Below are positions 19,823-29,205 of a DNA stretch of 64,000 nt, one piece after another; position 1 is the stretch's first letter; each line of letters begins with the position of its first letter. The stretch is from Pseudorhizobium endolithicum. Lineage in GTDB: Bacteria; Pseudomonadota; Alphaproteobacteria; Rhizobiales; Rhizobiaceae. A program made the translations under genes and the position numbers. Below the pieces are notes generated by a model. It saw only the letters and a program-made list of their open reading frames with translations, made no database searches and was not told where the DNA came from. Location: contig NZ_CABFWF030000013.1 in the NCBI RefSeq assembly GCF_902153245.2, positions 202,836 to 266,835 on the forward strand. The letters are read 5' to 3'.

Positions 19823-21787
19823 TCAGGACACGCGCGCCGTGCTGGTAGCCTTCAGCGCCTTCAGCGTCGCCGCGTCCCGATCGTAGACGTCATCGAAATA
19901 TTCCACCACGCCGTCCTTGTTCGGCCAGGCGGTGAAATAGGCCACGTAGACCGGGATCCGGTCGGAAACCGTTTCCCCGATATTCTTGCCCTTGGCGATC
20001 TTCGCACCGATCTCCTGCTCACTGACGCCGAGGACTGCAGCCGCCATCTTGCGGGGCTCGGCGAGGCGAATGCAGCCATGGCTCAGAGCCCGCATGTCAC
20101 GCTTGAAGAAGCTCTTGGAAGGCGTGTCGTGCATGTAGATCGCATGCTCGTTCGGGAAGAGGATCTTCAATTCTCCGAGCGCATTGTCGCTGGACGGCGG
20201 CTGGCGCACGGCGATCGATTGCGTGGAGCCGTACCAGTTCACGCTGGTGGACGAGACGGGACGGCCGTTCACCTCCACCTGATAGCCCATGCGGTCGAGA
20301 TAGGACGGGTCGGCCCGCAAATGCGGCAGCATTTCGTTGATGATGATCGACTGCGGCACGCCCCAGTAGGGGTTGAACTCCACCGTCTCGATCTGGTCCT
20401 GGAAGAAATAGGTCTGGTTCGCCTTGGAGCCGATGACGACGCGCATGGAGAACTGCTCCGTGCCCCCGTCATGGTAGGAGGCGGTATAGGCGGGCTGGTT
20501 GATGAAGACATGGCGCCCGCCGAGATCGGCGGGCAGCCAGCGCGCCTGCTCCATGGCAACGGTCAGCTTGTCGATCTTAGCCGCAACCGAGTGGCCGACC
20601 ATCGCCCGGACCGTGGCGGGACCGATGACGCCGTCCGGCTTCAGCCCGGCCTCGTCCTGGAACCCCTTCACCAGGTCGACGACCGCCGGCGTGTACTGGT
20701 CATCCTGCTGATAGCTTGCCAGGAACGCCGAGTGCTTTTCCTTCAGCGCATCCGAACCATGCTTGCGGATGGCCGCGACGACATTGGCGAGTTCCGGGCT
20801 GGTGGCGCCGGGCTTCAGCAGGAGGTTCTCCGGCAGCGCGATACGCTGTCCCTCGTCCGCCTCCTCTGCCCGCAACCTTGCGAGTTCGTCTTTCAACGCC
20901 AGGAAATGGTCGCTCTGCGGTATGAGACCTTCGAGGTAACCGGCCGCATCCTCGCCGGACCTGATGAAGGGAAGCACGAGCGAAAGCTTCACATCCTTCC
21001 GCTTGAAATCGTGGTAGCCGGAGATCCGGTTCGGATCGAGGCGACCACGGATCATGTCCTGCGCGAACATCAGCGCTTTCGCTGAGAGCGCCAGCTCGAA
21101 CTGCATGAGGGCGCGATCGTGATCGCTGCCTACCGGCGTCTTCGAGGCGTCGGAAACGGTCGCTGAGACCGTTTGGGTGCTGGCGGTCACCAATTCGGGC
21201 GGAGCGAGGCGGTAGTCGGCCGGATCAAGGCCGAACTCCTGCGCGCGGTCGAACAGCGCCAGAACGTCCCGACCTTTCTCATTGATGTCGCCGGCCGAGA
21301 TCCAGAGCGGTTTGGTGCTCTTGCCGTAGAACGCCTCCAGGGCAGCGGCGATATCGGAGGGAGCCGACACCTTCGCCTCCGCCAGCAGGCGCTCGGGACC
21401 GGTGGAGGCGTTTGCGGCGAAACCGGCGGTCTTCACCAGGCGCGCCGGGTCCGCCTTGTAGACGTGATACTTGGGGCCGGAGACCTTCGGCAGCGGCTGG
21501 GGATCGATATTGCGCGGAGCCTGGCGCCCGGCATCCACGCCGGGCAGGCCGGAATCGTAGCTCGGCGCGCGCTTGCCCGGTCCGCCCCGGATGATGTCCA
21601 TCAATGTCAATGCTTGGGCGGGTGCGACCCCGGCTGCAATGACGGAGACCGTCGATATGAACGCCAGTGCAATCGAGCTTCGCTTGGATGTCGTCTGCAA
21701 TTTATACCCCGTCGCCTGAATCAGCCGTTGAACGGTCTCCCGGACGCTGTAGCGGAACGCGGGAGTCATGGAAAGAACGCGGCGCAT
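19823..21787 (-). CDS. YcbB-type L,D-transpeptidase with peptidoglycan-binding domain
   Basis: A protein of about 654 residues. A hydrophobic export segment (SIALAFISTVSVIAAGVAPAQA) comes after a long basic N-terminus. The body holds a scaffold region, a peptidoglycan-binding motif (FQDEAGLKPDGVIGPATV), and the YkuD catalytic domain. That domain has MHDTPSKSFF and RALSHGCIRL, with catalytic Cys near residue 572. It makes 3-3 peptidoglycan cross-links, which are abundant in polar-growing Rhizobiaceae. The true start is uncertain: ATGs at 21787 and 21769 and a TTG at about 21697 (directly before a signal peptide) are candidates, and none has a strong ribosome binding site. Confidence 0.9.
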   Translation of the reverse strand: MRRVLSMTPAFRYSVRETVQRLIQATGYKLQTTSKRSSIALAFISTVSVIAAGVAPAQALTLMDIIRGGPGKRAPSYDSGLPGVDAGRQAPRNIDPQPLPKVSGPKYHVYKADPARLVKTAGFAANASTGPERLLAEAKVSAPSDIAAALEAFYGKSTKPLWISAGDINEKGRDVLALFDRAQEFGLDPADYRLAPPELVTASTQTVSATVSDASKTPVGSDHDRALMQFELALSAKALMFAQDMIRGRLDPNRISGYHDFKRKDVKLSLVLPFIRSGEDAAGYLEGLIPQSDHFLALKDELARLRAEEADEGQRIALPENLLLKPGATSPELANVVAAIRKHGSDALKEKHSAFLASYQQDDQYTPAVVDLVKGFQDEAGLKPDGVIGPATVRAMVGHSVAAKIDKLTVAMEQARWLPADLGGRHVFINQPAYTASYHDGGTEQFSMRVVIGSKANQTYFFQDQIETVEFNPYWGVPQSIIINEMLPHLRADPSYLDRMGYQVEVNGRPVSSTSVNWYGSTQSIAVRQPPSSDNALGELKILFPNEHAIYMHDTPSKSFFKRDMRALSHGCIRLAEPRKMAAAVLGVSEQEIGAKIAKGKNIGETVSDRIPVYVAYFTAWPNKDGVVEYFDDVYDRDAATLKALKATSTARVS

Positions 21788-22088
21788 CCCCGGGTGAGCG
21801 CGGACGCACTCCGCCTCGGTCGGGCCGCCTGCGCAATGTTAAGAAAATATTCGTTAAATTTTTACTGATGGGAAAGAATTCGAGGCTGACCTGACGCGTC
21901 CGCGGCGTTCACTAAATCGGCGCCAGTGTCATAAAAGGCACGGGGTCGGGCATGGCGGCGCGGCGGCGGGGACAGACGCTTCTCCGAATGCTGCGACCTT
22001 CGTTCACAAATCGGGTCGACGCCCTTGCACACCCGCGCTTTGTTGAATAACTCCGCTGCTATCATTCCGAGCACCAGAGGCATCAAAA
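21788..22088. other. Intergenic region between L,D-transpeptidase and fumC
   Basis: A 301-bp gap between divergent genes, so it must hold both promoters. The part nearest the transpeptidase is AT-rich and carries two TTAA half-sites 11 bp apart, which is not the 7-bp spacing of a CtrA box. A CTTGCA-N17-GAATAA-like element lies about 50 bp before fumC. I see no RNA gene or ORF. Confidence 0.5.
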
Positions 22089-23480
22089 ATGGCATCCACT
22101 CGTACAGAAACCGACACCTTTGGACCGATCGAGGTTGCCGCCGACCGATACTGGGGCGCGCAGGCGCAACGCTCGCTCGGCAATTTCAAGATCGGCTGGG
22201 AGAAGCAGCCTGCCTCCGTCGTGCGCGCCCTCGGGATCGTCAAGCAGGCCGCCGCCCGCGCCAACATGGAACTCGGCGGTCTGGACAAGGAAGTCGGAAA
22301 CGCGATCGTTGCGGCGGCCCAGGAGGTCATCGACGGCAAGCTGAACGACCATTTCCCGCTCGTCGTCTGGCAGACCGGTTCCGGCACCCAGTCCAACATG
22401 AATGCCAACGAGGTCATCTCGAACCGCGCGATCGAGATGCTGGGCGGCGTCATGGGCTCCAAGAAGCCCGTGCACCCGAACGACCACGTCAACATGAGCC
22501 AGTCGTCGAACGACACCTATCCGACCGCAATGCACATCGCCTGCGTCGAGCAGATACACCATCACCTCCTGCCTGCGCTCAAGCACCTGCACCAGGCGCT
22601 TGAGGTCAAGGTGAAGGCCTTCTCGCACATCATCAAGATCGGCCGCACCCATACCCAGGACGCAACGCCGCTGACGCTCGGCCAGGAGTTCTCCGGCTAT
22701 GCGGCGCAGGTGGCCTCCGCAATTGCCAATATCGAGCTGACGCTGCCGGCCCTTTCGCGCCTCGCACAGGGCGGCACCGCTGTGGGAACCGGCCTGAATG
22801 CGCCGGTCGGCTTCGCGGAGAAGGTCGCCGAGGAAATCTCCGGGATCACCGGCCTGCCCTTCGTCACCGCACCGAACAAGTTCGAGGCCCTCGCCTCGCA
22901 CGATTCGATGGTTTTCTCGCACGGCGCCATCAATGCCGCGGCGGCTGCGCTGTTCAAGATCGCCAACGACATCCGCTTCCTCGGTTCAGGCCCCCGCGCA
23001 GGTCTCGGCGAACTGTCGCTGCCGGAGAACGAGCCCGGCTCCTCCATCATGCCGGGCAAGGTCAACCCGACCCAGTCTGAGGCGCTCACCCAGGTCTGCG
23101 CCCACATCTTCGGCAACCATGCGGCGCTTACCTTCGCCGGCAGCCAGGGCCATTTCGAGCTGAACGTCTACAACCCGATGATGGCCTACAACTTCCTGCA
23201 GTCGGTGCAACTCCTCGGCGACGCCGCCGTGTCCTTCACCGACAACTGCGTGGTGGGCATCGACGCCCGCGAGGACAACATCAAGCGCGGGGTGGAGAAC
23301 TCCCTGATGCTGGTCACCGCCCTCAACACCCGGCTCGGCTACGACACCTGCGCGAAGATCGCCAAGACGGCACACAAGAACGGCACGACGCTCCGCGAGG
23401 AAGCGGTGGGCGGCGGATATCTCACCAATGAGGAGTTCGACCAATACGTCCGTCCGGAGAACATGATCGGCCCCCGCTGA
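22089..23480 (+). CDS. fumC: Class II fumarate hydratase
   Basis: A 463-residue, iron-independent fumarase of the TCA cycle that interconverts fumarate and L-malate. The class II signature [13 protein letters not shown] and the substrate-binding [14 protein letters not shown] and [11 protein letters not shown] are present. The [13 protein letters not shown] block contains the active-site His. Length matches the family. The ATG follows AGAGG. It is followed by a strong hairpin. A malic enzyme gene lies at 50 kb. Confidence 0.97.
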   Translation: MASTRTETDTFGPIEVAADRYWGAQAQRSLGNFKIGWEKQPASVVRALGIVKQAAARANMELGGLDKEVGNAIVAAAQEVIDGKLNDHFPLVVWQTGSGTQSNMNANEVISNRAIEMLGGVMGSKKPVHPNDHVNMSQSSNDTYPTAMHIACVEQIHHHLLPALKHLHQALEVKVKAFSHIIKIGRTHTQDATPLTLGQEFSGYAAQVASAIANIELTLPALSRLAQGGTAVGTGLNAPVGFAEKVAEEISGITGLPFVTAPNKFEALASHDSMVFSHGAINAAAAALFKIANDIRFLGSGPRAGLGELSLPENEPGSSIMPGKVNPTQSEALTQVCAHIFGNHAALTFAGSQGHFELNVYNPMMAYNFLQSVQLLGDAAVSFTDNCVVGIDAREDNIKRGVENSLMLVTALNTRLGYDTCAKIAKTAHKNGTTLREEAVGGGYLTNEEFDQYVRPENMIGPR

Positions 23481-23489
23481 TGGCGGGCT

Positions 23490-23522
23490 CCTTCGGACAG
23501 CGCGTCGCGCGCTGTCCGAAGG
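23490..23522 (+). terminator. Strong hairpin downstream of fumC
   Basis: CCTTCGGACAGCGCG pairs perfectly with CGCGCTGTCCGAAGG around a 3-base centre. It begins 9 bp after the fumC stop. No T-run follows, so it may stabilise the mRNA end or act with Rho. Confidence 0.65.
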
Positions 23523-23657
23523 GAACGGCACGACCGACTGGTTCAGAATAAGCTAATAAAACAGCCGCTCGATTCTCTCGTCTTCCTTAATTGTTTTAGA
23601 ATATATTTGTTATAAACATTCAGACTCGAAGTGTTGGGGAACGCGCCGGGGGACTTG

Positions 23658-24725
23658 ATGACGACGACTGCGCAGAAGGCGCAAGCGAACGATGTTGTTG
23701 GCCAGATCATATATGCGCTGCGGACGATGGGCGTCGCGCCGATCCCTCGCAACTATCAGCTTTTCTATGAAGCCTACATCGGCTCCAACACGGCCCTGAC
23801 CCAAGATCTGGCTGCTCTCGGCAGCCGAGCCACCCAGGAGGAACTGGACGCTCTCTCGGCACAATACATCGGCACCGGCCACGCCGAGGTGATCGAAAGG
23901 GCGCACGGCAAGCTGCTGGTGGAGCTCGAGGGCCTGCTTCGGCTGCTCCGCCAGGAGCAGCGGTCCATGGAAAGCTACACCAAGCTCCTCGGAGAGACCG
24001 CGACCCGCATCAACTCCAAGGCTAATTTCTCCAACGACATCATCGGCAACGCGATCGCGCTGCTGACCACGGCGACCACCGACACGATCGCGCACGGAGA
24101 GCGGACCGTCGACACGGTCGCGGAACACTCCTTGGAGATGGATGAAGTCCGGAAGGAGCTCGATGAGTACAAGCGCATCGCCAACACCGATTCGCTCACC
24201 CGCCTCAGCAATCGCCGCGCCTTTGACGACAAGCTCACATCGCTCTTCGACAGCGCCGGCAACCTGCCGGTCACCGCACTCGTCCTTGCCGATATCGACA
24301 ACTTCAAGAAGATCAACGATACCTACGGGCATCCGGTTGGGGACAAGATCCTGGCAACCGTCGCGTCCGTTATCCGCGCCAATGTCCGCAAGGACCTGTT
24401 CGTCGCCCGCACGGGGGGCGAGGAGTTCGCCATCATCGTGGAAGGCAATACGGCCGAAGAGGTGATGCTGATCTGCGAGCGCATCCGCTGTGCGCTGGAG
24501 ACACGCAGCTTCCGCAACTCCCGCTCGGGCGTCCAGTACGGCCCCATCACCATCTCGCTGGGCTATTCCATGGGTAGCCAGGCCGAAGACGCCGGCCATC
24601 TCTATGCCAATGCCGATGCGGCGCTCTATCACGCCAAGCATAGCGGCCGGAACCGGACCGTCCTTTTCGAAGAGGCGATGAGCCGGGACTATGCCGGCAA
24701 GAACTGGCTTATCTACCGTAACTGA
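23658..24725 (+). CDS. GGDEF-domain diguanylate cyclase
   Basis: A 355-residue soluble protein. The N-terminal ~160 residues are helical with no membrane segment or recognisable PAS domain. A GGDEF domain follows: DSLTRLSNRRAFDDKL, DIDNFKKINDTYGHPVGD, and the active-site GGEEF at residues 253-257. It should make cyclic di-GMP from GTP. The usual RxxD inhibitory site is not in register (RKDL is present), so product inhibition may be absent. The ATG at 23658 follows GGGGGA; a GTG nine codons upstream is an alternative. Confidence 0.9.
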   Translation: MTTTAQKAQANDVVGQIIYALRTMGVAPIPRNYQLFYEAYIGSNTALTQDLAALGSRATQEELDALSAQYIGTGHAEVIERAHGKLLVELEGLLRLLRQEQRSMESYTKLLGETATRINSKANFSNDIIGNAIALLTTATTDTIAHGERTVDTVAEHSLEMDEVRKELDEYKRIANTDSLTRLSNRRAFDDKLTSLFDSAGNLPVTALVLADIDNFKKINDTYGHPVGDKILATVASVIRANVRKDLFVARTGGEEFAIIVEGNTAEEVMLICERIRCALETRSFRNSRSGVQYGPITISLGYSMGSQAEDAGHLYANADAALYHAKHSGRNRTVLFEEAMSRDYAGKNWLIYRN

Positions 24726-24744
24726 GCGCTTTGCAGGGCCGCTG

Positions 24745-25353
24745 CTACCACATGGTAGCGGCAGCCCGTGCCGCCCATTCCCGATCGTAGGTCCCCTGGT
24801 CGAAATCGGCCTTCGCAGCCTTGAGCAGCGCGCCCGGTGTCGGCAGCGTCGCAGGGTCGACAAATCGCTCCGGGTTCCAAAGCTCGGCCCGCATGATGGC
24901 GCGCGCGCACTGGAAATAGACCTCGGCGATGGTGATGACGATCACGCTGCGCGGGTGACGGTTCTCCATTTCAAAGCTTGCCAGCAGCGAAGGTTCGACG
25001 GATATGACGGCCGATCCGTTGACGCGTATTGCCGTATTCGAACCGGGAATGAGGAACATCAGCGCCACGCGGGGGTCGCGGACGATGTTCATCAGCGAAT
25101 CGATCCGGTTGTTGCCGCGCCAGTCCGGCAGCAGCAGCGTCTGCCCGTCCCCGATCCGAACGCATGTTCCGACATCGCCGCGGGGCGAACAATCCAGTCC
25201 TTCCGGACCCGCCGTAGCAAGCGCTACGAAGGGCGACGCCTCGATCATCCGGCGATACTCGTCCGTCAACGTCCGTGTCACCTTCACCCGGGAAGCGTCG
25301 GAGACGTCGCCATAGATCTGCTTCAGGTCTTCAATGGTGCGGATGATCGCCAT
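24745..25353 (-). CDS. Pyridoxamine 5'-phosphate oxidase-family flavoprotein
   Basis: A 202-residue split-barrel, probably FMN-binding, protein. The fold's opening strands are FVALATAGPEGLDCSPRGD and LLLPDWRGNNRIDSLMNI, followed by VALMFLIPGSNTAIRVNG. The C-terminal part (YFQCARAIMRAELW) matches the MSMEG_1061-like subgroup rather than true PdxH. The reaction is unknown. It converges with the GGDEF gene across 19 bp, and a small GCTACCA/TGGTAGC inverted repeat spans that junction. Confidence 0.85.
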   Translation of the reverse strand: MAIIRTIEDLKQIYGDVSDASRVKVTRTLTDEYRRMIEASPFVALATAGPEGLDCSPRGDVGTCVRIGDGQTLLLPDWRGNNRIDSLMNIVRDPRVALMFLIPGSNTAIRVNGSAVISVEPSLLASFEMENRHPRSVIVITIAEVYFQCARAIMRAELWNPERFVDPATLPTPGALLKAAKADFDQGTYDREWAARAAATMW

Positions 25354-25419
25354 GCTGCCCCTCGCCCCTTCCATGGGTGAATGATGCGACACTATGGTGA
25401 CGGCCGGACAGGTTCAACC

Positions 25420-26334
25420 TCAGGCGGCGGTACTTCGGCGGTCTCCCTTGTCGTCCATGACAAGAAATCCGACCACCGTATCGATGACCTCGGGCGCGGC
25501 GATGATCCGCCGGTGCCCATGGCCGTTCGCCCAGTGGATGCGCGCCGACGGGACGGACGCGTAACGCCGTGCGTGAGCGGCATCGACCTCCTTGTCCTCC
25601 TCCGCGTGAACCACGAGGAGCGGTGTCCTTATCCGTTCTGCGATCGGGATGGCATCGAATTGCGACAGGGGCGCGCCCGCGACCGATTCGGCATGTTCGA
25701 TGAGGCTCGTCCGAACCGACTGGTTGAGGCCCAACATCTGCGAAAATCCATCGAAAAGCCATTCGATCCGGGTCGGCGAGCCGATCACGGCCATGCGCTG
25801 CGGCGAGATCCGGCCGGCGGCGGGCATGATTCCGCCAGCGGCCAGCAGTAGGCTCGCGCCGCCGAACGAGTGCCCGACGGCACCGTCGAAAGGCCCGAAA
25901 TGCCGCTCCGCCTCGACAATCGCCTCCACGGCCATGCGCATGTTGAGATGCCGGCCAGTTGAGCGTCCATGGCCGGGAAGGTCCAATACCACGACATCCG
26001 CACCACCCGCCGCAAGCCCCTCCGCGAGGCCGGAAATATAAGCCGCGGCCGATCCCCATCCATGCACGACCAGCATACGCTTTCGGGGTGCGGCACCGGC
26101 GCCCTGGAGGAGGTAGGCCATCACTCTTGCTTTTCCGACCCGAAACGGCATGGTTTGCGCGGCAGCCAGACGTCTGCTTCCCTCGGAGTGAACCTTGTGG
26201 GCCTTGGCGCCGGCGGGTTTGCGCGCAGGAGTAAGGCAGAAAAGCTGGAAGGCGAGCCGGGCGGTCGCGCGCGGTGCGAGCCGTCCGCCGATGGAGAAAA
26301 GAGGACGAATGGCCTTGATTGCGATCGGCGGCAT
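25420..26334 (-). CDS. Alpha/beta hydrolase
   Basis: A 304-residue alpha/beta hydrolase. The oxyanion region is MLVVHGWGSAAAYI, the nucleophile elbow is VGHSFGGAS, the acid is in HAEEDKEVD, and the catalytic His is likely in ANGHGHRRII. About 75 residues precede the domain, without a clear signal peptide. The substrate is unknown. It is divergent from the MarR gene across 46 bp holding a perfect palindrome, so MarR most likely represses it. The ATG at 26334 was chosen because upstream residues cross that operator. Confidence 0.88.
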   Translation of the reverse strand: MPPIAIKAIRPLFSIGGRLAPRATARLAFQLFCLTPARKPAGAKAHKVHSEGSRRLAAAQTMPFRVGKARVMAYLLQGAGAAPRKRMLVVHGWGSAAAYISGLAEGLAAGGADVVVLDLPGHGRSTGRHLNMRMAVEAIVEAERHFGPFDGAVGHSFGGASLLLAAGGIMPAAGRISPQRMAVIGSPTRIEWLFDGFSQMLGLNQSVRTSLIEHAESVAGAPLSQFDAIPIAERIRTPLLVVHAEEDKEVDAAHARRYASVPSARIHWANGHGHRRIIAAPEVIDTVVGFLVMDDKGDRRSTAA

Positions 26335-26351
26335 GAGGAAGACCTCTAGAA

Positions 26352-26367
26352 TGTTCAATGATGAACA
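26352..26367. promoter_or_regulatory. Palindromic operator between hydrolase and MarR gene
   Basis: TGTTCA-ATGA-TGAACA is a perfect 6+6 inverted repeat in the 46-bp gap between the divergent hydrolase and marR genes. A further TGAACA half-site lies at 26382-26387 on the marR start codon. The size and position fit a MarR dimer site controlling both genes. Confidence 0.7.
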
Positions 26368-26380
26368 ATAAAGTACAGGA

Positions 26381-26851
26381 ATGAACAAAAATCAATCCCT
26401 GCCGTGGGACCACCCGCGCTTCAAGAGCTGGATCGCGGTTGCGCGCGCCTGCCAACTGATGCAGACGGTGCTGACGCGCGAACTGGCGCCGCTGGACATC
26501 AAGCCCCCTCACCTGGACATCCTGGTGAACCTCTATCGGTTCGAGGGAATCTCCCAGCAGGAGCTTGCCCGCAAGCTGCTCGTCGGCCGCTCCAACATCA
26601 GCATGACGCTGCCGCAGATGGAGCGGCGCGGGCTGATCGAACGGCGCGGCGACGCAAGGGACAAACGGGTTCTGCGCCTGTTTCTTACCGACGAAGGCCG
26701 GCGGGTAAGCGAGAAGGCGATGGCAATCCAGACAACGCTGATCGAGCGCATCCTCTCGGCCACGCCCATAGACGAATGCCTTGCCATCGCGGGCAACATG
26801 GAGCGGGTGGTCGAAGCGCTTCAGTCCGAAATTGCCGAGAATGGCGAGTGA
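26381..26851 (+). CDS. MarR-family transcriptional regulator
   Basis: A 156-residue winged-helix regulator. The recognition region is ISQQELARKLLVGRSNISMT and the wing is MERRGLIERRGDARDKR, both standard for MarR. Helices at each end form the dimer interface. It probably represses itself and the divergent hydrolase through the palindrome between them and is relieved by a small ligand, perhaps a substrate of the hydrolase (inference). It ends 9 bp before the converging DUF971 gene. Confidence 0.92.
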   Translation: MNKNQSLPWDHPRFKSWIAVARACQLMQTVLTRELAPLDIKPPHLDILVNLYRFEGISQQELARKLLVGRSNISMTLPQMERRGLIERRGDARDKRVLRLFLTDEGRRVSEKAMAIQTTLIERILSATPIDECLAIAGNMERVVEALQSEIAENGE

Positions 26852-26860
26852 CCCCGCCGT

Positions 26861-27235
26861 TCAGAGGCCTCGCGCAGGCGGATCACGGGTCAGTCCCTTC
26901 CCGATGAGTTCCCGCTCGTAATCGGCAAACAACCGTTCGCCTTCCTCTCCGAGTTCCCGCAGATAGGTCCAGGTATAGATGCCGCTGCCGTGACCGTCGT
27001 CGAAACCGATGCGCACGGCATAGTTGCCTGCCGGCGTCAGGTTGGCGATGCCGACATTCCGCTTGCCCGGCACGGTCACCTTCTGGCCCGGACCGTGTCC
27101 CTGCACCTCGGCCGACGGCGACAGCACCCGGAGCATTTCCGCCGCCAGCGGATAGGACCGTCCGTCGTTGAAAGTGACATGGAGCACCCGCCGGTCCTTG
27201 GCGACGCGCAATTCAGTTGGCCATAGATCCGACAT
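26861..27235 (-). CDS. DUF971-family protein
   Basis: A 124-residue protein matching the N-terminal domain of gamma-butyrobetaine hydroxylase-type proteins (DUF971). Landmarks are WPTELRVAKDRRVLHVTFND near the start and VRIGFDDGHGSGIYTWTYLR near residue 85. Members are linked to iron-sulfur cluster handling in some bacteria, but the role here is unknown. The ATG at 27235 (MSDLWPTE) is the family start. It is divergent from moaA, sharing a 121-bp promoter region. Confidence 0.85.
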   Translation of the reverse strand: MSDLWPTELRVAKDRRVLHVTFNDGRSYPLAAEMLRVLSPSAEVQGHGPGQKVTVPGKRNVGIANLTPAGNYAVRIGFDDGHGSGIYTWTYLRELGEEGERLFADYERELIGKGLTRDPPARGL

Positions 27236-27356
27236 CTCTCTTCCGCTTCCTTCCGAGCAATAGGAGAGCACTAGAGGCTTGCGCGCCGTCTCGCAACCGG
27301 CTTGCTCTTGACGCGAGCGGCAATGCCGCCCACTTTGCCCGTTCAGGAGGAAAGAC

Positions 27357-28406
27357 TTGAACACTCTGCCAGGACCGCTGGGCAATGCCCGTCCGCTTAG
27401 CGCCGAAGGGGCGCCGATGATCGATCCGTTCGGTCGCGCCGTCACCTATCTGCGGGTTTCCGTCACGGATCGCTGCGACTTCCGCTGCACCTATTGCATG
27501 GCGGAAAACATGACATTCCTGCCGAAGAAGGACCTGCTGACGCTGGAGGAACTGAACCGGCTCTGTTCCGCCTTCATCGCCAAGGGCGTGCGCAAGCTGC
27601 GCCTGACGGGCGGCGAGCCGCTGGTGCGCAAGAACATCATGCACCTGATCCGTGAGCTCGGACGCCATATCGACACCGGCGCACTTGAGGAACTGACCCT
27701 GACGACCAACGGATCGCAGCTCGCGCGCCATGCGGAGGAGCTCTATGCCTGCGGTGTCCGTCGCATCAACGTGTCCCTTGACACCCTCGACCCAGACAAG
27801 TTCAGGACCATCACCCGCTGGGGCGACTTCTCCAAGGTCATGGAAGGCATCGATGCCGCCCGGAAGGCGGGCCTGAAGATCAAGCTCAATGCCGTGGCGC
27901 TGAAGGATTTCAACCAGCACGAGATCCCCGACATGCTGCGTTTCGCCCATGGCCTCGGCATGGACATGACCGTCATCGAGACCATGCCCATGGGAGAGAT
28001 CGAGGAGGACCGGACCGACCGCTACCTGCCTCTCTCGGAACTGCGGGCGGACCTGGAGCGGCAGTTCACGCTCATCGACATCCCCTACAGGACCGGCGGC
28101 CCCGCCCGATACGTGGAGGTTGCCGAAACCGGCGGGCGCCTGGGCTTCATCACGCCGATGACCCATAATTTCTGCGAAAGCTGCAACCGGGTTCGCCTGA
28201 CCTGCACGGGCACGCTCTACATGTGTCTCGGCCAGAACGACGCCGCCGACCTCCGCACGGCGCTGCGCGCCTCCGAGGACGACGCCCTCCTGTCGCAGGC
28301 GATCGATGAGGCGATCCTGCGCAAGCCCAAGGGCCACGACTTCATCATCGACCGCAATCACAATCGTCCGGCCGTCGCGCGGCACATGAGCGTCACCGGC
28401 GGATAG
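27357..28406 (+). CDS. moaA: GTP 3',8-cyclase MoaA
   Basis: A 349-residue radical SAM enzyme that starts molybdenum cofactor synthesis from GTP. The N-terminal cluster motif is CDFRCTYC (CxxxCxxC) and the SAM-binding block is [13 protein letters not shown]. The C-terminal second cluster motif is [13 protein letters not shown], and the protein ends in the Gly-Gly pair needed for activity. The start is a TTG at 27357 preceded by a perfect AGGAGG, stronger than any at the in-frame ATG 20 codons later. mobA and mobB are in this window, but not adjacent. Confidence 0.96.
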   Translation: MNTLPGPLGNARPLSAEGAPMIDPFGRAVTYLRVSVTDRCDFRCTYCMAENMTFLPKKDLLTLEELNRLCSAFIAKGVRKLRLTGGEPLVRKNIMHLIRELGRHIDTGALEELTLTTNGSQLARHAEELYACGVRRINVSLDTLDPDKFRTITRWGDFSKVMEGIDAARKAGLKIKLNAVALKDFNQHEIPDMLRFAHGLGMDMTVIETMPMGEIEEDRTDRYLPLSELRADLERQFTLIDIPYRTGGPARYVEVAETGGRLGFITPMTHNFCESCNRVRLTCTGTLYMCLGQNDAADLRTALRASEDDALLSQAIDEAILRKPKGHDFIIDRNHNRPAVARHMSVTGG

Positions 28407-28464
28407 GCGCCGCCCGTCCGTAGCCCGTTTCGTCGATCACGTCGGCCGGGGCCGTTCGCCCATG

Positions 28465-28490
28465 AAAAAAGGGCGCAGTTTCCCGCGCCC
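28465..28490 (-). terminator. Rho-independent terminator of dksA
   Basis: On the minus strand GGGCGC-GGGAAACT-GCGCCC is followed by TTTTTT. It lies 26 bp beyond the dksA stop and between converging genes. Confidence 0.88.
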
Positions 28491-28515
28491 CCGACAACGT
28501 GGTAACTCGGCCCTG

Positions 28516-28935
28516 TCACTCGTCGCGGTAGACTTTCTCGCGACGTTCGTGCCGTTCCTGGGCCTCGATCGACAAGGTGGCGATCGGGCGGGCATCGAGA
28601 CGCTTGAGTCCGATGGGCTCGCCGGTCTCCTCGCAGTAACCGTAGGTGCCGTCCTCGATACGCTGCAGCGCTGCATCGATCTTGGCGATCAGCTTGCGCT
28701 GGCGGTCCCGGGCCCGCAGTTCGATCGCCCGGTCCGTCTCCGAGGACGCCCGGTCGGCGAGGTCCGGATGGTTGGCGCTCTCCTCCGCGAGATGGTCCAG
28801 CGTCTCGCGCGCTTCCCGAAGGATGTCGTTCTTCCAGGCAATCAGCTTCGCCCGGAAATAGGCCTTCTGGCTTGCATTCATGAACTCATCGTCTTCCGAG
28901 AGCACATAGTTGCTAAGATCGATCTTCTCACTCAC
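28516..28935 (-). CDS. dksA: DksA-family RNA polymerase-binding regulator
   Basis: A 139-residue DksA homologue that binds the RNA polymerase secondary channel and acts with ppGpp in the stringent response. The coiled-coil tip region is DLADRASSETDRAIELRARD, with the DxxDxA-type acidic tip. The C-terminal zinc-finger fold (YGYCEETGEPIGLKRL) keeps only one of the four canonical cysteines. The other three positions are Thr, Ser and Ala, as in other rhizobial DksA proteins, so it probably folds without zinc. A good terminator follows. Confidence 0.93.
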   Translation of the reverse strand: MSEKIDLSNYVLSEDDEFMNASQKAYFRAKLIAWKNDILREARETLDHLAEESANHPDLADRASSETDRAIELRARDRQRKLIAKIDAALQRIEDGTYGYCEETGEPIGLKRLDARPIATLSIEAQERHERREKVYRDE

Positions 28936-29205
28936 GCGATTCTCCCGAAGAACATCTCAAGGCGGGCTCTATATCCCAATCCGCCGTCGCCCTTCAACCC
29001 TGTTGATCCCCTTCCCGCTATTTTTAAAACTGTCAAATTATTGTGCTAAGCGCCTAATATTTAACCGGTTTATTCTGTGCGGCGGGCACCTCTCCTTTGC
29101 GGTCACGCCATTCTTGCTCCGATACTCCTCCTGACCATCGTCTTGGTTGACGCGCCTTTCCGCCACAGGTACCCATCCGCCAGGATCAGTACGGGCAGCG
29201 GAAAG

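Noticed and set aside
21830..21865. TTAA pair upstream of the L,D-transpeptidase as a CtrA box
   Set aside because: The half-sites are 11 bp apart instead of 7, so it does not fit the CtrA spacing.
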